Assembly: GCA_022841705.1 (NCBI GenBank)
Contig: JALHQZ010000010.1
Span: 1-64,000 of the forward strand
DNA from: Pirellulales bacterium
GTDB lineage: Bacteria; Planctomycetota; Planctomycetia; Pirellulales; Lacipirellulaceae
Direction of reading: 5' to 3'
Length of the DNA: 64,000 bases
In this document: in pieces, positions 35,643 through 44,594 of the stretch
Position numbering within the stretch: position 1 is the stretch's first letter
Layout of the letters: each line of letters starts with the position of its first letter
The notes under the pieces: model-generated
What the model saw: the letters and a program-made list of their open reading frames with translations, nothing else
What the model was told of the DNA's origin: nothing
Databases searched by the model: none
Made by a program: the position numbers and the translations under genes

Positions 35643-38126
35643 ATGACGCACGACGACAACCTCGCAGCCAAGCGGGCCTTCGACCCCAATGCGTTGCCCC
35701 CCCAAGTGACCGACGAACTGGCGATCTTGGTGGGATTGCTCTGCGAAGGTGAATTGCTGCCCACGGAAAGCCTTCGACTCAATCAACTCTTGAGTGAGAA
35801 CCCCGCAGCGCGACGATACTACTTGCGATATTTGGCGGTGCACAGTGCGCTCGACGTAAGTGGCGGCTGCCCCCCGGGCTATTCAGAGGTGGATGCAGAA
35901 ATTGCTATTGAGCGCTTAGCGCTGGCGCAGTTATCTGGCCAGGCCGAACTGGTGGTGCGGCGACGCGAAGCGGCGCTTCCCGCAATCCGCCAGTCTACGT
36001 TCATGCGAAGTGCTTCGCGTTGGGTCGCAGCATTAGCGGCCTGCATTCTGCTGTCGGCCTACGCTTTCTACCGGTTGGGAGGCGGCAATCATCCAACCAT
36101 CCCGCACCGACCGCAAATCGCTTCCGGTTCGCCACAGTCTCATGGGGCGGCAGCGGCCAAATCGGAAGCGGAGCCCACTGCTCCCCCCAACGCCAATGAT
36201 CCTCTGCATCTTGTCGCCGAGGTAACTTTTGTCTCCAAGGCGGCGATTTGGCGAGATCCCAACAGCTCTTATGTCGTCAATTCAAGAGTTCGCGAGGATC
36301 AAAGGTTGGCTCTTGAGTATGGCCAAGTGGAATTGACCTATCTCTCAGGGGCGAAACTCTTGCTGACGGGGCCTTCCGAATTTCTGGTTCGGCCGACAGG
36401 TGGCAAACTAAGCAGAGGCGAATTGATGGCGCAGGTGCCGAAGGCAGGCTATGGATTCACGATCGAGACGCCGCACGGTACCGTGGTCGACCTTGGCACT
36501 GAGTTTGGCGTGGTGGTCGACGACTTCGGCGTGTCTCAAGTGAGCGTTTTCGAGGGGAAGGTCGAGACGATGCCCACGCTCAACACAGGAAAAACGCAAG
36601 ACAAAATCGAGCTAACTTCGGGCCGTGCGATTCAGTGGTCGGGCAGCTCCATCAAGCCAATTCAAGTTCAAGGCCAGCCCTATCGGCTCGCAGCCGCACA
36701 GGTGGCGACACGCCGCGAAGACTCCATTCGCAACGCTTCACTGGAGGCTGACTTTCTCAATCATTCCTGGAACCCTGCCCCGTGGAAGACCCTGGGTTCT
36801 GTAGTTCCTTCGAAAGCTGGCCTGAGAATGGCGCCCGTTGCGGGCGACGCGAAACGGCCTTACTTGATTTCCACTCAGGAATTCTCGCCTTCCGACGGTG
36901 CAATTTCCGTTGTATGTGATTTGCGATTCGAGAATATCGTCGAAACTAACCAGGCTTCATTTGCAATCCTAACTCGCAGCACCGATGAGCTCAGCAAGCC
37001 AGGGGAAGTTTGGCAAGATTTGGTGGCCCGCTCGGTGCGGTGTCGGTTCAATACCGACGCCTTTTCTGGCGAAGGCAAGCTAGAAGCTGGCACAAAGTAC
37101 GAAGCAGACCGTGAGCCGACGAATATCTCTTGGGGAGGCTTCTCCCGGCCCTTACCCGATACCCGATATCGACTAGAAATGCGCGATGACGGACTCAACG
37201 TCTCGCTGACCGTTTCGCTGATTGACAACCCAACCGTTCGCAAAACGATTACATGCCGCTCACTGTTCCGGAACAACGAAAACTTTGTTGCGATGGAAGG
37301 TTCGAGTGCTGGAACCACCATTATCGAACGACTCGTTATTTCCCAAGAATTCGCGGCGGACTCTGAAGATTCCACGCGAAATGTTCCCCTTACGAGCGCC
37401 CAAGCGACGACCCCAACCGTACGCGACGATGCTCGCCATCTCCGGGAGCTCGCGCCAGCAGGCGCAGAACTACTGCTCGCGGATAGTTTTGACGAAGCCG
37501 AACTGAATCAGACTCTGTGGACGACACTAGGAGATGTCTTACTCCGGAAGGGCCAAGTGCAACTCGGCCTCCCGAATGACGAAGGGCACATCGACACCTG
37601 GAAAGCCCGGCCCTATCTCCTCACCAAACAGAGCTTCGATTGCGAAGAGCTCGATCTCCTAATCCTCGGCAAGGTGACATTTGCCGACAACTTCCTGAAC
37701 GGCTATGGCGGTTCTTTTGCTGTAATGACTCGTGCGGAGGGAGCTCACGGCGGCGGACCAGGGTGGGAGAATTCGATCCTGCGCCGGGGACTGCGCGCCA
37801 ATTTCTGGCCTTCAGCGATCGGATTTGATCACAGTCTGGAGATTCATGAAAAACCACAACCCAACACCATCAGCCTTTTGACCGCCGAAGGGTTCCCCAT
37901 CTCGCCGCATTCACGCTGCTATCTGTTCAAGATTGTTGATGATGGCCAGTCGGCACAACTGACGTTTATCGACGCCAGCAACCCAACCGTTCGCAAAACA
38001 GTGTCGCACGCAACCTCTTCCCTAATGTCCACCACTGGCCAAATCGGCTTCGAAGGATGCTGGGGGTCGCCGGTGCTGGTGGATGACATTCGAATCTATC
38101 GAACCAGCGGCAAGCGATCTCCGTAG
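35643..38126 (+). CDS. FecR-domain transmembrane anti-sigma regulator with tandem beta-sandwich domains
   Basis: 827 aa from ATG 35643 (AGGAGG six bases upstream). A cytoplasmic part (1-125) with LLCEGELLPTESLRLNQLLS and NPAARRYYLRYLAVHSAL is the planctomycete anti-sigma-like start. One membrane helix follows (SRWVAALAACILLSAYAF), then a FecR domain (about 190-345: LLLTGPSEFLV, GYGFTIETPHGTVVDLGTEF, VSVFEGKVE). Two ~200-residue concanavalin-like domains come next in tandem, each with WxTLG at its start (PWKTLGSVV; LWTTLGDVL) and NPTVRKT near its end. FecR domains sense signals and control the partner ECF factor. The tandem sandwich may bind an extracellular ligand. Confidence 0.83.
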   Translation: MTHDDNLAAKRAFDPNALPPQVTDELAILVGLLCEGELLPTESLRLNQLLSENPAARRYYLRYLAVHSALDVSGGCPPGYSEVDAEIAIERLALAQLSGQAELVVRRREAALPAIRQSTFMRSASRWVAALAACILLSAYAFYRLGGGNHPTIPHRPQIASGSPQSHGAAAAKSEAEPTAPPNANDPLHLVAEVTFVSKAAIWRDPNSSYVVNSRVREDQRLALEYGQVELTYLSGAKLLLTGPSEFLVRPTGGKLSRGELMAQVPKAGYGFTIETPHGTVVDLGTEFGVVVDDFGVSQVSVFEGKVETMPTLNTGKTQDKIELTSGRAIQWSGSSIKPIQVQGQPYRLAAAQVATRREDSIRNASLEADFLNHSWNPAPWKTLGSVVPSKAGLRMAPVAGDAKRPYLISTQEFSPSDGAISVVCDLRFENIVETNQASFAILTRSTDELSKPGEVWQDLVARSVRCRFNTDAFSGEGKLEAGTKYEADREPTNISWGGFSRPLPDTRYRLEMRDDGLNVSLTVSLIDNPTVRKTITCRSLFRNNENFVAMEGSSAGTTIIERLVISQEFAADSEDSTRNVPLTSAQATTPTVRDDARHLRELAPAGAELLLADSFDEAELNQTLWTTLGDVLLRKGQVQLGLPNDEGHIDTWKARPYLLTKQSFDCEELDLLILGKVTFADNFLNGYGGSFAVMTRAEGAHGGGPGWENSILRRGLRANFWPSAIGFDHSLEIHEKPQPNTISLLTAEGFPISPHSRCYLFKIVDDGQSAQLTFIDASNPTVRKTVSHATSSLMSTTGQIGFEGCWGSPVLVDDIRIYRTSGKRSP

Positions 38127-38203
38127 GGTACTGCGCTTTCCCCAGGAGCCGGCAGCAAGCCGGTGCTGTTCGACAATCTTCTGGTGCCCCGGGACGCGCC
38201 TTG

Positions 38204-39106
38204 TCACCGCACTAACAGGTTCTTGGCTTCGGCGGTGATCGCGAGCACTCCTGGGTGCTTCACGCGGCGTTCGACGGAGATCGCAAAGTACCGCTCGCGT
38301 ATCGTGTCGATCCGGCCGACAACGTTCACGTCAAACTGGCGGCAGACATCCCCTTCCACCGCCGTTGGAGCTACGAACAGCGCGGCGCCTTCGCGACCGA
38401 ATGACTTCATGAGGGCGCTATCCTCGAACTCGGCGCAGATCTTCGGGCGGATGCCATGCGCGTCGAACCAGTCGTCGAGCGAGCGGCGCAGGGCGGTGTT
38501 CGCGGTTGGTAAGTAGAACGGCGCCCCGCCAAGCGACGCGGGGAAATTACCCGCGTACTTCTCAGCCAGCGCCGCTACTCCAAAAAAGGAGATGCCGCTT
38601 TCGCCCAGTAGATGATTGTAGGCGCGAACATTGAGCACCGCGGCGAGCGGTGCATCGGAGAGGACCACATCCAGGTGATGGAGCGACAACTCCGCCACAA
38701 GCTGCTCAAACTTGCCTTCCCTGCAGACGACCCGCACGTCGGGAAAGGCAAGCGCTGGTTGCAACAACCGGTAGGCGACGGTCTTCGGCAACACATCAGC
38801 AACGCCGACAATCAGTCGTAGCGGGTGCTCGGCTGCCTGGCTGCCGACGCTTTGTATTAACTCGTGCCCCAGCAGGAAGATTTCATCGGCGTAGCGATAG
38901 ACATGGTCCCCTGCCTCGGTGAGTTTCAAGCCACGGCCAACGCGGGTGAACAGCTTCTGCCCGAGCGTTTTCTCCAATGCGGCGAGTTGCCCACTGACAG
39001 TGGACTGTGCTAGCAGTAACTTCACACACGCCCGAGCAATGCTGCCTTCGCGGACCACGGTCCGAAACGACAACAAGTAATGGAAATTGAGTTGATCCAG
39101 TGACAT
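38204..39106 (-). CDS. LysR-family regulator, NhaR-like
   Basis: 300 aa. N-terminal winged HTH: LNFHYLLSFRTVVREGSIAR, AQSTVSGQLAALEKTLGQKL, FTRVGRGLKLTEAGDHVYRY. The effector domain follows NhaR (VGVADVLPKTVAYRLLQPAL, HHLDVVLSDAPLAAV, GESGISFFGVAALAEKYAGN). NhaR activates sodium/proton antiporter and related stress genes in proteobacteria. Here it is divergent from a ribosome hibernation factor gene (39250), so stress-linked control is plausible. Converges with the FecR gene. Confidence 0.82.
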   Translation of the reverse strand: MSLDQLNFHYLLSFRTVVREGSIARACVKLLLAQSTVSGQLAALEKTLGQKLFTRVGRGLKLTEAGDHVYRYADEIFLLGHELIQSVGSQAAEHPLRLIVGVADVLPKTVAYRLLQPALAFPDVRVVCREGKFEQLVAELSLHHLDVVLSDAPLAAVLNVRAYNHLLGESGISFFGVAALAEKYAGNFPASLGGAPFYLPTANTALRRSLDDWFDAHGIRPKICAEFEDSALMKSFGREGAALFVAPTAVEGDVCRQFDVNVVGRIDTIRERYFAISVERRVKHPGVLAITAEAKNLLVR

Positions 39107-39249
39107 TCAATCGGAGTTTCCGATGGTTCAGGCTGAGATATTCGATGAGTTGGAAGTACGTTTTCGCCGTATCATAGGATTGTACGGGCGGGCACTCGCA
39201 GTGGCGAATCCCCAACCCCTCAGTCTGTTATCAAGGAAAGAGGCTGAAA

Positions 39250-39660
39250 GTGAAAATCTCCATCCGTTTTCAGGGTCTCGAATCGTCGGCCGAAATGCTC
39301 GCCTACATTGAGCGTCGGCTCAGCTTCGCGGTGGGTCGGTTCGCGACGCGGATCACCCAAGTCGCGGTGAAGATTACCGATCTCAACGGTAGCCGGGGCG
39401 GCGTCGACAAGCGGTGTCGGCTGTTGGCACGCCTCTCCGGCTACGGCGACCTGGTGGTCGAAGACAATGACGCCAATCTCCTGGTTGTCATCGACCGCGC
39501 CACCGAACGACTGGGGCGTGTTGTCAGCCGGCGTTGCGAGCGGCAGCGTAGCGGCCGGGACCAGATCGCTTTCGATGGCACTCACCCTTCCAGCCGAGAA
39601 CACCTCATTGGGACGGCAGCTAACCTAGAATTTCAACTGAAAGAGTTCGATCACTCATGA
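39250..39660 (+). CDS. ribosome hibernation factor, HPF/RaiA family
   Basis: 136 aa from GTG 39250 (GAGG six bases upstream). The sequence MKISIRFQGLESSAEMLAYI, ERRLSFAVGRFATRITQVAV, KITDLNGSRGGVDKRCRLLA follows the beta-alpha-beta-beta-beta-alpha fold of short HPF/YfiA proteins, which bind the 30S A and P sites to silence ribosomes in stress. The C-terminal tail is long for a short HPF but lacks the dimerisation domain of long HPF. Its stop overlaps the start of a zinc-ribbon gene (ATGA). Confidence 0.78.
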   Translation: MKISIRFQGLESSAEMLAYIERRLSFAVGRFATRITQVAVKITDLNGSRGGVDKRCRLLARLSGYGDLVVEDNDANLLVVIDRATERLGRVVSRRCERQRSGRDQIAFDGTHPSSREHLIGTAANLEFQLKEFDHS

Positions 39661-39850
39661 GATGTCCCATTCATACTGTCAATCTACTCGTTTCAGAGCG
39701 ACAGGGGTCGAAATTAACCATTGCCCGACCCGCCGTGGGGGGGGGCTCGATCGAGGAGAACTCGACAAAATTGTCGATCGTGCTGCGGCCTCGATCATTC
39801 CATCGGCTGCCGTGGCCCGCCCCGCTCACGAAGCCCCCACCCATCAATCA
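39657..39850 (+). pseudogene. TFIIB-type zinc-ribbon protein, frameshifted
   Basis: From ATG 39657 the frame gives MRCPIHTVNLLVSERQG; after the loss of one base near GGGG 39704-39707 the next frame continues VEINHCPTRRGGGLDRGELD, KIVDRAAASI. Together they make a zf-TFIIB domain (CP..C..L......V.I..CP.CRGVWLDRGEL), but GVW is spoiled by a run of nine G at 39737-39745, and the second Cys of each knuckle is His or Arg. The start overlaps the HPF stop by four bases, so it was once translationally coupled. Either a recent pseudogene or two homopolymer errors. Confidence 0.6.
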
Positions 39851-39856
39851 ACTTAG

Positions 39857-40627
39857 ATCGACGACTCTAACGAAAGTTATCTTTCACCGAACCAGCCCAG
39901 ATGCGGTAGGCGCCACGAACAGGATTACCCCCACGTAAGGTTCCTTTTCTCGGCGACCTGTTCGACCTCGGACGATTCCTAAGTTTTCCAGCAAAGCAAA
40001 TGGTTTCGAGGTCTCTCCCCGCCCCGTCGGGCGTTGCCGATTGTTGGCGACGCTCGGCGGCGCTGTTTTTGCGGCTGCTGGTAATACGCATCCCATTCTG
40101 CACGTGCAGCTTGCAATTTGAGAAAGCGTCTTGTTCTCCAGGCTCGCATTACGCACTCTCTGCACTTCCCATCTTGAAGCGATCATTGGCCTGGTCGCGA
40201 CGGCTAGCGAACAGGGGGAAATCTTCCTGCGTAAGCGGGAACTGCTCACGCGGATTGTAAGGCTCGTCTCAGCGGATCACTGGTTATGGTTTCATGGTGT
40301 GGTTGATGCGCAGGGTGCATCATGCGCTGCCGAGGGAGCGCTCGACGGCATCGAAGGACAATGGCTAAGCCAAACACAGCGCATGGGAGTGCTGCCGTGT
40401 TGGGGGCCAGCGGTGTTGCCAGTCCGTTCTGACTCGCGCTTTGGCGATCACGAACGCTGTGGGTCGGCCGACCGTGTGGCGGCTCGAATTGGAACCGAGC
40501 GATTCCGCACTCGGCGCAGAATGGCGTTCCGTCGGGCCGGAGGACTTTGTGCTCACGCTCGTTCCGGTCGCGGGGGGGTAACGTCATTTTACAAACAACG
40601 CAACTTGCAAGCGAACAAAGAGATTCA
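39857..40627. other. ~770 bp with no firm gene
   Basis: Several overlapping ORFs but none with a ribosome site. A plus-strand frame from about 40131 has a protein-like start (HLEAIIGLVATASEQGEIFL, RKRELLTRIVRLVSADHWLW) that faintly recalls the N-terminal sensor part of planctomycete LuxR-type regulators, but it turns into Arg-rich noise and has no HTH. Probably gene remnants plus the promoter of the pyruvate-kinase-like gene. Confidence 0.35.
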
Positions 40628-42553
40628 ATGGTGAACATTCTGGAAAAGCAACAGGCCGCGGCTAGCCCGCATTGGGACTCTGACGAATTGCACGAACTGA
40701 TTCGAGAGCTACTCGTCGTGCATGCAGCCATGCTTGATTTAGAGGAACGAGGCAGGGTTTATGTGGAGCAGTTGCACCCGTCGTACATGAATAGCGCCCG
40801 CAACCTCCTCCATTACTTGGCCCTGCGACAGCATGACATTCGGGCTTTGCAACCGCGTCTCGCGGCGTTAGGGCTCTCGTCCCTGGGCCGCGCGGAAGCG
40901 TCGGTCCTCGGCAGCGTCGAGGCGGTCTTGAATGGCCTGCACGGCATGGCCAATCGGACCTGGACGCGTACTCGGTCGCTGGCACCAATCACCTTCGATG
41001 ATGGTTCGGCGCTGCTGGAAAAGCATACAGAAGCATTGTTGGGCAGCGCACCGTCCAACCGTCAGGTGCGAATTATGGTGACCATGCCGAGCGACGCAGC
41101 CCACGATTACGCCCTGGTTCACGAGTTGGTGGAAAGCGGCATGAACTGCATGCGCATCAATTGCGCCCACGACGATGCCGCTGTGTGGGAGCGGATGATC
41201 CAGAACCTGCGGCAGGCAGAAGCGTCGGTTGGGCGGAAGTGCCGAGTTCTCATGGACCTCGCTGGCCCCAAACTGCGAACCGGCCCGATTGAGCCAGGAA
41301 TAGGTGTCATCAAGTGGCGACCGCAGCGCGATCAGTTTGGCCGAGTCCTCGTCCCCGCCCGCGTCTGGCTCACCTGCGAGGATCGACCCGTCCCGCCGCC
41401 CGCTCCTGCTGACGCCTGTCTGCCCGTTTGCGGCGACTGGCTGACCTCCCTGGAATCTGGGCAACAAATCCATTTTCGGGACAGCCGCAAAGCGAGGCGT
41501 CGGCTTCGGGTCGTGGACGTAACGGGTACCGGATGCTGGGCCGAATGTCGGCGGACCGCTTATGTAACGATGGGAACTACTCTTCGCGCCCGAGGCCGCG
41601 ACAAAACGCTCCGAAAGTCAGTGGTTGGCAATTTGTCGCCGCAAGAACAATCCATCACATTATGTCCGGACGACACCTTGATCCTCACCCCTAACACAGT
41701 GCCGGGCCGACCCCCGGTTCACGATTCGCAGGGCGTGTTGCTGACTCCTGCCCGAATCGGTTGTACCTTGCCAAGCATCTTCGCCGACGTTCGGCCCGGT
41801 GAACGCATCTGGCTAGACGACGGCAAGATCGGCGGCCTAATCAGCACCGTCGAGGCCGAGGAAATTCAGATCAAGATCACTCACACCCGGGCCGGCGGTG
41901 ACAAGCTGCGCGCTGATAAGGGCATCAATCTGCCCGATAGTACCCTACGGGCACCTTCACTGACTGCGAAGGATCTGGCAGACCTCCCGTTCATAGCCGC
42001 CAATGCCGATATGGTCGGGTTCTCCTTCGTGCGAACCGCGGACGACGTTGAGGGCCTGGAGGAACGCCTAGCCGCGCTCGGCGCGTCACGCCTCGGCATC
42101 GTTCTGAAAATCGAGACTCGACAAGCCTTTGAGAATCTGCCCAGCTTGCTCTTGGCGTCGATGAAATCGCCCGGTGATGGAGTCATGATCGCCCGTGGTG
42201 ACCTAGCGGTCGAGTGCGGCTACGAACGGCTAGCCGAGGTGCAAGAGCAAATTCTGTGGGTCTGTGAAGCCGCGCACGTCCCGGTCATTTGGGCCACTCA
42301 AGTGCTGGAGAATTTGGCCAAGAGAGGGCTGCCAAGTCGCGCCGAGATCACTGATGCCTCCCTGGGCCAACGAGCAGAGTGCGTCATGCTCAACAAGGGA
42401 CCACATATTATCGCCGCGGTCCGCGTCCTTGACGACATTTTGCACCGCATGGCGGGCCACCAGAGCAAGAAAAGCCCCATGTTGAGGCCGCTCGAACTGG
42501 CCAGAGGTTTTACGGAGAACTTTCCGCGAACTCAAAGCGAAGTTCAGCAATGA
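40628..42553 (+). CDS. pyruvate-kinase-like protein with N-terminal extension
   Basis: 641 aa from ATG 40628. The first ~125 residues are a helical extension (ELLVVHAAMLDLEERGRVYV, YMNSARNLLHYLALRQHDIR) found in atypical bacterial pyruvate kinases. The catalytic core follows: VRIMVTMPSDAAHDYALVHE, GMNCMRINCAHDDAAVWERM (in place of RLNFSHG), LMDLAGPKLRTG, a large B-domain-like insert, VGFSFVR, IVLKIETRQAFENLP with the catalytic Lys, MIARGDLAVECGYERL (metal-binding Glu/Asp region) and WATQVLENLAKRGLPSRAEI. The C-terminal regulatory domain is missing. So it may make pyruvate from PEP, but the variant motifs leave another substrate possible. Confidence 0.8.
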   Translation: MVNILEKQQAAASPHWDSDELHELIRELLVVHAAMLDLEERGRVYVEQLHPSYMNSARNLLHYLALRQHDIRALQPRLAALGLSSLGRAEASVLGSVEAVLNGLHGMANRTWTRTRSLAPITFDDGSALLEKHTEALLGSAPSNRQVRIMVTMPSDAAHDYALVHELVESGMNCMRINCAHDDAAVWERMIQNLRQAEASVGRKCRVLMDLAGPKLRTGPIEPGIGVIKWRPQRDQFGRVLVPARVWLTCEDRPVPPPAPADACLPVCGDWLTSLESGQQIHFRDSRKARRRLRVVDVTGTGCWAECRRTAYVTMGTTLRARGRDKTLRKSVVGNLSPQEQSITLCPDDTLILTPNTVPGRPPVHDSQGVLLTPARIGCTLPSIFADVRPGERIWLDDGKIGGLISTVEAEEIQIKITHTRAGGDKLRADKGINLPDSTLRAPSLTAKDLADLPFIAANADMVGFSFVRTADDVEGLEERLAALGASRLGIVLKIETRQAFENLPSLLLASMKSPGDGVMIARGDLAVECGYERLAEVQEQILWVCEAAHVPVIWATQVLENLAKRGLPSRAEITDASLGQRAECVMLNKGPHIIAAVRVLDDILHRMAGHQSKKSPMLRPLELARGFTENFPRTQSEVQQ

Positions 42554-42779
42554 TGCGGGTTCTAATCTTAAATAGCGCGTTGCTAGCGCGCGACTGTGCG
42601 GAAAAACCCGGTCTTTGATGAAAGTGCTAGCCGTCGGTTCCGATTGGGATGCGTATGAGAGGAGACTTCGTAATTCCAACTGAAACCCAACCACTCTGCT
42701 GTGAGCGCGAGAGCGCCCCGCTTACGCGCAGTAGCCCGATCAGACACAGGGAGCCGTCAGCAACGCTCCGAGCGCGGGT
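42554..42779. other. no gene recognised
   Basis: 226 bases between the pyruvate-kinase-like gene and the left terminal repeat of the ISL3 remnant. No gene or clear terminator seen. Confidence 0.35.
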
Positions 42780-42817
42780 GTGAGTGGCATTCGAAAAGGG
42801 TTCTTCCTCACTCTTGG
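42780..42817 (+). repeat. left terminal inverted repeat of ISL3 remnant
   Basis: Starts GTGAGTGGCATTCGAAAAGG and ends CTCACTCTTGG. The reverse complement is found at 44221-44258 with one change (TTCGAA versus TTTGAA). Confidence 0.75.
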
Positions 42818-42877
42818 TGAATGTTTTGGGGCGGTAGTCGACAGATGTGCGGGGCGCGCTGGGATCTTTGCTGGGGA
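42815..42877 (+). repeat. 63-bp internal inverted duplication, left arm
   Basis: From TGGTGAATGTTTTGGGGCGG to TCTTTGCTGGGGA. By eye its reverse complement is identical over all 63 bases at 43992-44054. It spans the start of the surviving transposase frame, so the right arm is an inverted copy of the same gene segment. Confidence 0.75.
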
Positions 42878-43650
42878 GATCGCTTGCGGAGCAACTTCGT
42901 CAAGCTCGCCGCCAGCAGCGTCTCGAACGGTACGAACAGGCTCGGCAACTGCATCGTGATGGCTGGGATTATCGTCGGATTGGCCGAAAACTGGGTGTTC
43001 ATGCCAATACCGTGCGTAAGTTCGTTGAAGCCGGCTCATTTCCCGAGCGAGTTGTTCCCCATCGCGCTCGAGCGACGGCCCCTTATGTTGGATATCTGAA
43101 GCAGCGCTGGGAGTCGGGCATCCGTAGCGCCCGTGCCTTGCACGATGAAGCCAAACAGCAAGGCTTTCAAGGATCTTATGACGCCGTCTGCGATTGTGTC
43201 GCGGCTTGGCGGCCTCAACCAGACAAGTCGCGGGGGCCAGCCCCTCGTTCCCAGCGATATTCGGCCGACCAATTAGCTTGGCTGATTGTGCAACAGCCCG
43301 GGCTGCAAAGCGATGAGCAAGGGCGGGCAGTAAGTATCCTCGCCGGCCTGGGGGCCTCTTGGGCACAAGGAATTGAACTGGCTCGGCAATTCGCCGCCGC
43401 CCTGCGGCGCGAAATCACGGTGGATCTGGACGAATGGGTCGCTGTCGCGGTGGCCGCCGCACCACGCGAGTTGAAACGACTCGCCCAGAGTCTCCTCCGT
43501 GATCGAGAAGCGGTTGCCAACGCGCTGACGTCATTTTGGAGCAATGGACCGACCGAGGGGAATGTTAACCGACTGAAGCTGATCAAACGTCAGATGTAGG
43601 GACGGGCGGGCTTTGACCTGCTTCGCATCCGTTTTCTAGAATCGGCGTAA
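42847..43650 (+). pseudogene. ISL3-family transposase, C-terminal part with a premature stop
   Basis: The frame gives LRQARRQQRLERYEQARQLH, then WDYRRIGRKLGVHANTVRKF (the mid-protein HTH of ISL3 transposases), YVGYLKQRWESGI, and the C-terminal catalytic end SFWSNGPTEGNVNRLKLIKR. The family normally continues QMYGRAGFDLL; here the Tyr codon is TAG (43597-43599), after which GRAGFDLLRIRFLESA still reads in frame to a TAA at 43650. The N-terminal zinc ribbon and first catalytic residues are missing. Confidence 0.78.
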
Positions 43651-43861
43651 GCATCGACTGCCCAATTGAATCGTCTCAGCATGCCCATAACGCTGGGAAC
43701 GCGTCTTTCAAACTAGCTGACTCGCTCGCGGCCAAGATACCAAGACTTACACCATATTCTTTGCTCAACGCTCAAGAATGCGCCACCAAGAGCGAGGAAG
43801 AACCTTTTTCGGTTGCCAATTCTCCTCGCCAGGTGCTCTGATTTTCAAATTGCCATTTACA

Positions 43862-43930
43862 ATCAAACGGCAGAGGGATGGCAGGGCGAGTTTCGACTTG
43901 CTTCGTATTCGCATTCTCGGATTGGCCTGA
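43862..43930 (+). pseudogene. second ISL3 transposase 3' end
   Basis: IKRQRDGRASFDLLRIRILG then LA and TGA: the last 22 codons of another ISL3 transposase, related to but different from the tail at 43600-43650. It proves that at least two elements contributed to the composite. Confidence 0.7.
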
Positions 43931-43991
43931 GCTGACCACCACGAATCACCGCGATCGGGGCATCGAGCATCAGCACAAGACGCGTCGGCTA

Positions 43992-44054
43992 TCCCCAGCA
44001 AAGATCCCAGCGCGCCCCGCACATCTGTCGACTACCGCCCCAAAACATTCACCA
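43992..44054 (-). repeat. 63-bp internal inverted duplication, right arm
   Basis: Reverse complement of 42815-42877, from TCCCCAGCAAAGATCCCAGC to AAACATTCACCA. The two arms are 1.1 kb apart and could form a long cruciform or hairpin. Confidence 0.75.
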
Positions 44055-44220
44055 GGCGAATCCAAACTTCAAATGCGACAGAATTGATTCGGTGATTTTC
44101 GAGGCTCTCGCGCTGTCACTAGCGTTCGAGCCTCGAAATGTCGAACCGTTTTGATAGCAGCGCGAAAATACCCGCGTTTTCTCGTTACTTCAGGTGTCGC
44201 GTTTGGTTTTTGGATGCGCC

Positions 44221-44258
44221 CCAAGAGTGAGGAAGAACCCTTTTCAAATGCCACTCAC
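44221..44258 (-). repeat. right terminal inverted repeat of ISL3 remnant
   Basis: CCAAGAGTGAGGAAGAACCC to AAATGCCACTCAC, the inverted partner of 42780-42817. Confidence 0.75.
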
Positions 44259-44594
44259 ATCTTCGCTCGGCGGCGAAAAGCCGCCACCCTATTAGCGTCA
44301 TTGGCGACGATGGTCGCCAGTGATCATCGGTTCGAAACACCGTCGAAACAATCGCAGAAGATTCTACCCCGGAGTGCAAACTGTGCTTGCCCCCTACAGG
44401 TTCTGCGCTCTACTTGGGGTGCTGGGGAACAAGCGGTGGTTCCGGCACTGGCTACACCCCGCGGGGTCGTAGCCCGTTTCATTGCCTTACACCCCCCGCG
44501 ATTACTTCCCGTCGGGCTGTGAAGAGTGTATTCGCACCGGCAACCCATTAACCGGGGCAATTATCGCCCCCTACCTGTGAGGCTAACGAAAACG
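44259..44594. other. no gene recognised
   Basis: 336 bases to the right of the ISL3 remnant. Short ORFs only. CCGCGGGG and CCCCCCGCG in the middle could pair, but no clear terminator is formed. Confidence 0.3.

Larger units (their letters stand above)
42780..44258. mobile_element. composite of ISL3-family remnants
   Basis: Bounded by inverted terminal sequences of 38 bases (left 42780-42817, right 44221-44258) that differ at one position; both contain AAAAGGGTTCTTCCTCACTC on one strand or the other. Inside lie a transposase pseudogene, a second transposase 3' end, a third diverged terminal sequence (43786-43810) and a 63-bp internal inverted duplication. The structure is best explained by insertion of related elements into each other followed by deletion and inversion. 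No intact transposase remains. Confidence 0.75.

Noticed and set aside
38149..38163. Hairpin CCGGC-AGCAA-GCCGG between converging genes
   Set aside because: Stem of only five pairs and no T-run on either strand; not convincing as a terminator.
40131..40634. Possible LuxR-type regulator N-terminus
   Set aside because: Only about 50 residues look protein-like; no HTH, no ribosome site, and the rest is Arg-rich noise.
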